Assembly: GCF_000422325.1 (NCBI RefSeq)
Contig: NZ_AULO01000009.1
Coordinates: 307,184-371,183, forward strand
Reading direction: 5' to 3'
Source of the DNA: Marinospirillum minutulum DSM 6287
GTDB lineage: Bacteria > Pseudomonadota > Gammaproteobacteria > Pseudomonadales > Halomonadaceae
Length of the DNA stretch: 64,000 nt
The notes under the pieces were generated by a model. It did not search any database. It worked only from the letters and a program-made list of their open reading frames with translations, and was not told the origin of the DNA. This document shows positions 58,552 to 64,000 of this stretch, one piece after another. Position numbers and translations under genes: made by a program. Position 1 is the first letter of the stretch. Each line of letters begins with the position of its first letter.

Positions 58552-61500
58552 CCATTAATTTGCTGTGTTGGAATTAACCTTGCTTTACCCTTAGAGACAG
58601 CAGTCCAAAGTGACTGCTGTTTTTCTTGAATAGCCTCAACAGCCGCCTCTCTAACAGGTCCATAGCCACGAATTTCTGAAGGCAGTTCCGCTAGTTGAAT
58701 GTAAGTGCCTAAATTATTTTTATCTAACGCTTTTACTAAGTGATTAATTAATTGCTGGTAGTCTTTCAGTAATTGTTTATCAAGCTTTCTATCTGCGGAG
58801 TAGCTGAAAGGATCAAAAACTGTACCACGAACTTTTCTTAGCCTAGCCAGAAGTTTGAAAACCTTTAGCATCCAAGATCCAAACCGAATCTTTTTAGGGC
58901 GTCCTTGATGGTCTTTGCCAAGTTTTAGCAAAGGTGGTGCTAGGTAAAAGTTAATTTTAAAGTCACCTTCAAAGGTGTTGTTCAGTTCTTTTAAAAAGTC
59001 AGTTTCAGTGAAAAGTCGTGCTACTTCATATTCATCCTTATAAGCCATTAAACGAAAAAGCTGTTGTGCAACGGCAAAGGTAAGAGGGTTATTGCTTTTG
59101 CCTAACCTATCTTCAGCAGCACGGACTTGCAGGAGTGTTGCGCTGTATTGTTCAGCCCAGCCTTTATTTTGGTAATCCACCAAATACTGGTAACGCTTGG
59201 CTAGGAGTTCATCTAAGTTAAGTGCTTTGGCTTCATCACTTGGTTGCTGCCTTAGTAAGTTGGTAATGGATTTTAAGTCTGTTGCGGCTAGACGACCCCA
59301 GCTAAATGCCTCTTTATTGCGCTCAACAGCCACACCATTTAATTCAAGTGCTTTCATTAGAGCCTTCAGTGAAAGGGGAAGTAAGCCTTGCTGCCAAGCA
59401 AAACCAAGCAGCATTACGTTAGAAAAAACAGTGTCGCCTAAGAGTTTTTCAGCCAAATCTTTGGCATTAATTTGGAAAAAGTTAGAGCTACCAACAGCCT
59501 GACTGAGTAAATCTAAACGCCTAGTTGCTTGCATATTGGCATCACGGAAGAGCACATAGTCACCTGTTGGCTGTTCTGCATTATTAATAACTAATTGAGT
59601 TAGATTAGGATTAATTACACTTAATGCTTTTTCAGAAGAGGCAACAACTAGATCACAAGCAATAATTGCATCGGCTTGACCACTGCTAATGCGAACTTGA
59701 TGTAGTTTTTCTGGCGTGGGTGCTAGGCGTACATAGCTGAGAACTGTGCCACCCTTTTGAGCAAAGCCAGTAAAATCAAGAACGGAACTTCCCTTACCTT
59801 CTAAATGAGCAGCCATAGTAATTAGCTGCCCAATCGTCACTACGCCTGTACCACCTACACCTCCTACTAAAACATTGTAGGGTGTAGTTAAGTTTGTCAG
59901 CTTAGGTATAGGTAGGTCTTGTAGTTTTTTAGCAAGTAGACTGCTTGCATCCATGCTTTTAGGTTGACGTAACTGACCGCCCTCTAGGGTTACAAAGCTA
60001 GGGCAGAAACCATTGATACAAGAGAAGTCTTTGTTGCAGGATGATTGGTCAATTTTTCGTTTGCGACCTAATTCTGTTTCATGCGGTACTACCGAGAGGC
60101 AGTTAGACTGAACTGAACAATCACCACAGCCTTCACAGACATAAGAATTAATAAAAACGTGCTTGGCTGGATTAGGGTAGAGGTTACGCTTACGGCGGCG
60201 ACGCTTTTCTGCTGCGCAGGTTTGATCATAAATTAAAACAGTGCAGCCAGAAATTGCTCTTAATTCTTTCTGTATAGAGTCTAGTTCTGAGCGATCATGA
60301 AAAGTAACTGTTTTGGGAAAGTGGTGTTTATGCTTGTTGTATTTTTCTGGTTCATCACTAAGAACCACAACACGCTTAACGCCTTCAGCAACCACCTGTT
60401 GCGCTATACCCTGAACAGTGATTTGACCATCAACCGGTTGGCCACCAGTCATGGCAACTGCGTCGTTAAATAGTATTTTATAAGTGATGTTAATTCCAGC
60501 TGCTACTGCTTGTCGAATAGCTAAGGAGCCAGAATGGAAGTAGGTGCCTTCACCTAAGTTTTGAAAAATATGTGGATTACCTAGGTAACGACTCTTGCCT
60601 ACCCAGTTAATTCCCTCGGCGCCCATGTGCGTAAGTGATTCCGTATTGCGCCCCATCCAAGTTGCCATAACGTGACAACCTATACCAGCTTGCGCTTTAC
60701 TACCTTCTGGTACTTTGGTGGAAGTATTGTGAGGACACCCTGAACAGAAATAAGGTGCACGTCTTACGCCACCAGGGTCTTTGACTGGGGTTAGGGTGTT
60801 GATTTTAGTTAGGGATTTACTGAAATCTACGCCAAAAAAGCGCTTGAGACGTGCTGCTAAAAAATTAGCTATTAGGATGGGATTAAATTCACCTACATAG
60901 GGAAGTAAGGGTCTGCCTAGTTCATCTTGTTTGCCAGTGATTAAAATTTCGCCAGGGTGATCAGGCTCAGACATGGCTTCTTTTATTTGGCTTTCAATAA
61001 TGCCGCGTTTCTCTTCAACAACTAATACTTCTTGTTTATTGTGAATGAAGTTAAGAATACCACGTCGCTCTAGTGGCCAAACTAGCCCCACCTTGTAAAT
61101 ATCTATACCTAGCTTTTTAGCATAGTTTTCATCAATGCCAAGTAGGTCTAAGGCTTCAAGTAGATCTAAATGTGCTTTACCTGTGGTGACTAGGCCGAAT
61201 TTTGCACTAGGGTTATTGTAAAGACAAAAATCTAATGGGTTGGCACGAGCAAAAGCTTGGACAGCTTCTAATTTAAACTCAATACGTGTTTCCAGCTGTG
61301 GGCCAGGCAAGTCAGGCCAGCGGTAGTGAAGTTCCGATTCAGGCGCGGTAAAGTCACTAGGTTGAACAAAAGTGGGTAGGGGTGGAATGTTTAGGGAAGC
61401 AGCACTCTCAACAGTTTCTGAAATGGCTTTAAAGCCAACCCAGCAGCCGCTATACCTAGATAGCGCAATACCCCAAAGTCCAAACTCCAAATATTCAGCA

Positions 61501-62066
61501 AGGTTAGCGGGGTTGATGGTAGGCATAAAAAAACTCATAAATGCAACATCAGATTGATGTGGCATGGATGAAGAAACGCAGCCATGGTCATCGCCTGCAA
61601 TAACTAACACACCGCCTGTTGGGGAGCTACCGTAGGTTGTACCATGCTTAAGAGCATCACCAGAACGGTCAACCCCTGGGCCTTTTCCGTACCAAATACC
61701 AAAAACACCATCGACTTGTTTATCTTGGTCACTTTCAACCTGCTGAGTACCTAATAAAACCGTAGCGGCTAGGTCTTCGTTAATAGCAGGAACAAAGTCT
61801 ATCTTATTCTCTTTAAGGAGGGTTTTGGCCTGCCATAAGGCTAGATCATAAGCACCAAGAGGAGAGCCTCTGTAACCACTAATCAGCCCAGCAGTGTTTA
61901 AACCTTGGCTACGATCAAGTGCAGCCTGCATTAGGGGTAGCTTTACCAGAGCTTGAGTTCCAGTTAAAAACACCCTGCCAGAGGTGCGCAAATAACGATC
62001 TTCTAACTGGTAATCATCAAGTGCTGGTGTTGTGGGAGGGGTTGTATCCGTGTTTTTAATAAACAT
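58548..62066 (-). CDS. Indolepyruvate ferredoxin oxidoreductase, fused
   Basis: This 1172-residue protein combines both subunits of the archaeal-type enzyme. The N-terminal pyrimidine/TPP part has ISGYRGSPLGAYDLAL and GDDHGCVSSSMPHQSD; the TPP-binding region is GIGCHVMATWMG. Cysteine-rich CEGCGDCSVQSNCLSVVP (near 640) binds a [4Fe-4S] cluster. The gamma-like domain (about 720-920) has NVLVGGVGGTGVVTIG. It decarboxylates aryl 2-oxo acids, products of aromatic amino-acid transamination, in amino-acid breakdown. A divergent Lrp-type gene probably regulates it. Confidence 0.93.
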   Translation of the reverse strand: MFIKNTDTTPPTTPALDDYQLEDRYLRTSGRVFLTGTQALVKLPLMQAALDRSQGLNTAGLISGYRGSPLGAYDLALWQAKTLLKENKIDFVPAINEDLAATVLLGTQQVESDQDKQVDGVFGIWYGKGPGVDRSGDALKHGTTYGSSPTGGVLVIAGDDHGCVSSSMPHQSDVAFMSFFMPTINPANLAEYLEFGLWGIALSRYSGCWVGFKAISETVESAASLNIPPLPTFVQPSDFTAPESELHYRWPDLPGPQLETRIEFKLEAVQAFARANPLDFCLYNNPSAKFGLVTTGKAHLDLLEALDLLGIDENYAKKLGIDIYKVGLVWPLERRGILNFIHNKQEVLVVEEKRGIIESQIKEAMSEPDHPGEILITGKQDELGRPLLPYVGEFNPILIANFLAARLKRFFGVDFSKSLTKINTLTPVKDPGGVRRAPYFCSGCPHNTSTKVPEGSKAQAGIGCHVMATWMGRNTESLTHMGAEGINWVGKSRYLGNPHIFQNLGEGTYFHSGSLAIRQAVAAGINITYKILFNDAVAMTGGQPVDGQITVQGIAQQVVAEGVKRVVVLSDEPEKYNKHKHHFPKTVTFHDRSELDSIQKELRAISGCTVLIYDQTCAAEKRRRRKRNLYPNPAKHVFINSYVCEGCGDCSVQSNCLSVVPHETELGRKRKIDQSSCNKDFSCINGFCPSFVTLEGGQLRQPKSMDASSLLAKKLQDLPIPKLTNLTTPYNVLVGGVGGTGVVTIGQLITMAAHLEGKGSSVLDFTGFAQKGGTVLSYVRLAPTPEKLHQVRISSGQADAIIACDLVVASSEKALSVINPNLTQLVINNAEQPTGDYVLFRDANMQATRRLDLLSQAVGSSNFFQINAKDLAEKLLGDTVFSNVMLLGFAWQQGLLPLSLKALMKALELNGVAVERNKEAFSWGRLAATDLKSITNLLRQQPSDEAKALNLDELLAKRYQYLVDYQNKGWAEQYSATLLQVRAAEDRLGKSNNPLTFAVAQQLFRLMAYKDEYEVARLFTETDFLKELNNTFEGDFKINFYLAPPLLKLGKDHQGRPKKIRFGSWMLKVFKLLARLRKVRGTVFDPFSYSADRKLDKQLLKDYQQLINHLVKALDKNNLGTYIQLAELPSEIRGYGPVREAAVEAIQEKQQSLWTAVSKGKARLIPTQQING

Positions 62067-62223
62067 GGCTAGATCCTTTTTTGTAGTTGTTATTATTAAA
62101 AGTCTAGTGGTATATCTAAGAAAGGTGCTTTCTAATTCAGCATTTAAGGGGTCAGCTAAGAAATAGTCTTCAATTACTGCTCTAAAAACTATAGATTCTT
62201 TCGTAAATTAGAGGTGTTACTAA

Positions 62224-62700
62224 ATGAAACGGGTCGAGTTAGACAGGTTAGATAGGCGCATACTCAAAACCCTTCAATTAGATGGGCGCATTAGTAATCA
62301 GCAGCTAGCAGAGCAGGTAGGTTTGTCGCCTGCTGCTAGCTGGCGACGAGTCAAGTCTTTGCAAGATAAGGGTGTAATCAAAGGGTATAGCGCACAACTC
62401 TCTTCTGAGCATCTAGGTCAAAGCTTAGGTGTGCTAGTAAGTTTGTCATTGCAACGCCACACAATAGCAAGTAGTGAAGAAATAGAAACGCAGGTGAGCA
62501 GCTACCCTGAGGTGCTTCAATGTTTTGCAGTGACAGGCAGTGCAGACTTTATTTTAAGAGTGCTAGTAGCTGATATGGCAAGTTATGATAGATTTCTTAA
62601 TGAAAAAATATTTACTTTAGAAGGAATACTGCAAGTTAACTCTAACTTTGTTTTAAGAGAGATAAAAAATACGCCTAGTATTCCAATAGATGAGAAGTAA
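62224..62700 (+). CDS. Lrp/AsnC family transcriptional regulator
   Basis: This 158-residue protein has an N-terminal AsnC-type winged helix (LDRLDRRILKTLQLDGRISN, then LAEQVGLSPAASWRRVKSL) and a C-terminal RAM ligand-binding domain. It is divergent from the indolepyruvate oxidoreductase gene, with 157 bp between, so it probably controls that gene in response to an amino acid. No operator was identified with confidence. Confidence 0.92.
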   Translation: MKRVELDRLDRRILKTLQLDGRISNQQLAEQVGLSPAASWRRVKSLQDKGVIKGYSAQLSSEHLGQSLGVLVSLSLQRHTIASSEEIETQVSSYPEVLQCFAVTGSADFILRVLVADMASYDRFLNEKIFTLEGILQVNSNFVLREIKNTPSIPIDEK

Positions 62701-62703
62701 GTG

Positions 62704-62737
62704 GTGCTAAGAGCTAGCGGGTTTATGCTCCTAGCAC
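62704..62737. terminator. Hairpin between convergent genes
   Basis: GTGCTA-A-GAG pairs with CTC-C-TAGCAC, with one mismatch and a 14-nt loop, between the stops of the Lrp-type gene and the small membrane protein gene. No clear T-run, so a weak bidirectional terminator at best. Confidence 0.4.
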
Positions 62738-62748
62738 AAAATTATTAA

Positions 62749-63141
62749 CTATTGCTGGGTGCTAGGTAAGGTAGGGGCTACTTGTACAGGCCAAGGGTTA
62801 CAGTTGCGTAGCTTTACCTGGCCTTCTAAAACACTGCCACGAGAATACTCACGGAAAATGCATTCATTTTTAATTGGGTCATAATTTTCTATCCACAGGT
62901 GGTCATCCTTCCAAGTTACACCTAAATGATGCTGACCTTCAGGTATTTGTATAACCATAGAGCCGCCGTAGCGTTTTACTAAAAGCTGTTCAAGGTAAAA
63001 GTAATAAAAAGAATAGCTAGTTAGGGCAAGTACCAGAGTTATAGCAAGCGCGGGTTTGGGTTTAGAAAAACGCACAGCGAACAGATAAAAAATTGCAAAA
63101 ATGATAACTAGGCTGATAATCCAGTAGAGAGTAGTAAGCAT
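62749..63141 (-). CDS. Uncharacterised membrane protein, two helices
   Basis: This 130-residue protein has two N-terminal membrane segments (about 5-24 and 32-50), then a soluble part of about 80 residues with GSMVIQIPEGQHHLGVTWKD and two cysteines (ECIF and LRNCNPW) that could form a disulfide if the domain is periplasmic. I do not recognise the family. It has a ribosome site GAGGAG 6 nt before the ATG, and it stands alone. Confidence 0.7.
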   Translation of the reverse strand: MLTTLYWIISLVIIFAIFYLFAVRFSKPKPALAITLVLALTSYSFYYFYLEQLLVKRYGGSMVIQIPEGQHHLGVTWKDDHLWIENYDPIKNECIFREYSRGSVLEGQVKLRNCNPWPVQVAPTLPSTQQ

Positions 63142-63274
63142 TATGACTCCTCAATTAGTAAAAATGAAAGTACACAGAAGGGTAACCTGTTAATCGACTG
63201 CAACTGACACTTTAGCTTGTTTGAGGCTCGCGTTCGACCGTTTGCTAATGAAAAAAATTATCAGTTTAGGTTGC

Positions 63275-63322
63275 TAGAACAATCTGCTTGCAGCAAAAAA
63301 GCCTTAGTGTTAGATTGTTCTA
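63275..63322. repeat. 11-bp perfect inverted repeat upstream of DUF2892 gene
   Basis: TAGAACAATCT (63275-63285) and AGATTGTTCTA (63312-63322) are exact reverse complements separated by 26 bp. It lies 40 bp before the ATG of the DUF2892 gene. It could be a dimeric operator or an RNA hairpin in the 5' leader. Confidence 0.6.
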
Positions 63323-63361
63323 ATTAAGTTGTTCCTTAACTTGTTGGGAGAGAGTGGCGTT

Positions 63362-63565
63362 ATGAATATTGATCGACTATTGCTAGTTTTTGCAGGCATT
63401 ATGATTTTAGTAAGTCTAGTTTTAACTGCAAAGGTACATGCCAACTTTGTTTGGTTTACTGCATTTATCGCTGTAAACATGATTCAAGCAAGCTTTACAG
63501 GTTTTTGCCCTGCGGTGATGATCTTCAAAAAGCTGGGTGTTAAAGCTGGAAGCGCATTTAAGTAA
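63362..63565 (+). CDS. DUF2892 (YgaP-like) small membrane protein
   Basis: This 67-residue protein has two hydrophobic helices (about 4-23 and 29-46) and the characteristic GFCPAVMIFKKLGVK end with the single cysteine. It fits the YgaP-like transmembrane domain/DUF2892 family, found as a stand-alone protein or fused to rhodanese domains. I start it at the ATG at 63362, which has a GGGAGAGAG ribosome site. Function is unknown. Its stop is only 9 bp before the rRNA P1 promoter. Confidence 0.82.
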   Translation: MNIDRLLLVFAGIMILVSLVLTAKVHANFVWFTAFIAVNMIQASFTGFCPAVMIFKKLGVKAGSAFK

Positions 63566-63573
63566 AAAAGTAG

Positions 63574-63601
63574 TTGCAAAGGTGGAGGTGCTCTATATAA
63601 T
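63574..63601 (+). promoter_or_regulatory. rRNA operon promoter P1
   Basis: TTGCAA (63574-63579) and TATAAT (63596-63601) are separated by 16 bp, the usual spacing for rrn P1 promoters, and are followed by GCCTGCTCGC, a GC-rich discriminator as expected for ppGpp-controlled rRNA promoters. Confidence 0.75.
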
Positions 63602-63668
63602 GCCTGCTCGCTGTTGGGGCAAAGTGCTTGATCAGCAAAATTCGTTAAACATAAATAAAATTTAGTGC

Positions 63669-63696
63669 TTGACGAATAAAAAAAAGGTGCTATAGT
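63669..63696 (+). promoter_or_regulatory. rRNA operon promoter P2
   Basis: TTGACG (63669-63674) and TATAGT (63691-63696) with a 16-bp spacer. An AT-rich stretch at about 63642-63666 just upstream could act as an UP element. Confidence 0.75.
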
Positions 63697-63698
63697 TC

Positions 63699-63744
63699 AC
63701 CTCCTTGCTTCGAGAGAGGTAAAACAGATTTAACGCTCTTTAAG
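63699..63744 (+). promoter_or_regulatory. boxB-like hairpin and boxA antitermination site
   Basis: ACCTC (63699-63703) can pair with GAGGT (63716-63720) as a boxB-like hairpin. CGCTCTTTAAG (63734-63744) matches the core of the rrn boxA, GCTCTTTAA. Together they form the site for Nus-factor antitermination in the rRNA leader. Confidence 0.75.
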
Positions 63745-63771
63745 AATGAAGCATCAGGAACATTCATGTGG

Positions 63772-63821
63772 GCGCTTGCGGGATGGCTTGTGATGAAGTC
63801 ACAAGATATCAAGGCAAGCGC
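63772..63821 (+). other. rRNA leader stem-loop
   Basis: GCGCTTGC (63772-63779) pairs with GCAAGCGC (63814-63821), with a nested hairpin CTTGTGA/TCACAAG (63787-63793 and 63799-63805). A further dyad, AGTTCG/CGAACT, lies at 63899-63915. These are probably part of the leader fold and RNase III processing of the 16S precursor. Confidence 0.6.
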
Positions 63822-63924
63822 TTATAAGAAGCTTGATTAGGTTAGTTAACTAGCATAATTAAGATTCAAGTATTCGTTTGAAACCTTGAGCCAAGTTTAG
63901 TTCGCTTAACGAACTTATGATTTT

Positions 63925-64000
63925 AAACCGAAGAGTTTGATCATGGCTCAGATTGAACGCTGGCGGCAGGCCTAACACATGCAAGTCGAGCGGTAACAGG
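63925..64000 (+). rRNA. rrs: 16S ribosomal RNA, 5' end (partial)
   Basis: The stretch beginning AAACCGAAGAGTTTGATCAT, then GGCTCAG, and continuing with AACGCTGGCGGCAGGCCTAA, matches the universal 5' end of bacterial 16S rRNA. The CGAGCGGTAACAGG sequence near the edge fits gammaproteobacteria. The gene runs off the right end of the window. The exact start at 63925 is set by analogy with other gammaproteobacteria. Confidence 0.97.

Noticed and set aside
63720..63924. tRNA gene in the rRNA leader
   Set aside because: The nested hairpins do not form a cloverleaf and there is no CCA or T-loop; they fit an rRNA leader processing structure.

Overview
The window is a contiguous piece of a gammaproteobacterial chromosome with moderately low GC. 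Gene order matches the Pseudomonadales/Oceanospirillales pattern: radC divergent from coaBC-dut-algC-argB-slmA, hisBHAF, argS-SPOR-hslVU-DUF971-ubiE-ubiJ-ubiB-hisE-tatABC, and hslO-hslR-yrfG divergent from nudE-cysQ. The 16S rRNA start at the right edge also fits this group. An Oceanospirillum/Marinospirillum-like marine bacterium is my inference; the genus cannot be fixed from this sequence alone. Coding density is high, and I see no insertion sequence, prophage, CRISPR array or tRNA gene.

Left part (1-18 kb): a LysE-type exporter, a small TRL-like lipoprotein, and a glnK-amtB nitrogen operon with a clear sigma-54 promoter and two NtrC-like boxes. Then come dapF, the slmA/argB/algC/dut/coaBC operon, radC, rpmB-rpmG and mutM. 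A short operon follows (SirB2, YcxB-like, orphan gcvH, thioesterase, DUF2971), and then the histidine genes hisB-hisH-hisA-hisF with an MFS transporter.

Middle part (18-38 kb): a PanZ-like acetyltransferase, mtgA, argS, a SPOR protein, hslVU, the ubiquinone genes ubiE-ubiJ-ubiB, hisE (without the hisI that usually precedes it) and tatABC, closed by a strong hairpin. Next is an accessory-looking unit of two tandem ODP-type metallo-beta-lactamase-fold proteins followed by an HD-GYP-like protein that has lost its HD pair. elbB, hemB, ppk1, two uncharacterised small proteins and a DAHP synthase follow. The DAHP synthase has an apparent ribosome-mediated attenuator with an aromatic-rich leader peptide.

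Right part (38-64 kb): pgi heads an operon with a ZorA-like/ZorB-like ion-driven motor pair and an unrecognised 172-residue protein. This is the best candidate for an undescribed system in the window. Then come psd, an OmpV/MipA-type outer membrane protein, a SanA-like protein, a receiver-GGDEF-EAL protein translationally coupled to a PAS histidine kinase, a KamA-type radical SAM enzyme, mscS, a PilJ-type chemoreceptor, a Tat-exported HiPIP, pckA, hslO-hslR-yrfG, nudE-cysQ and a fused indolepyruvate ferredoxin oxidoreductase with a divergent Lrp regulator. The window ends in an rRNA operon promoter region (tandem P1/P2, boxB/boxA) and the first ~76 nt of 16S rRNA.
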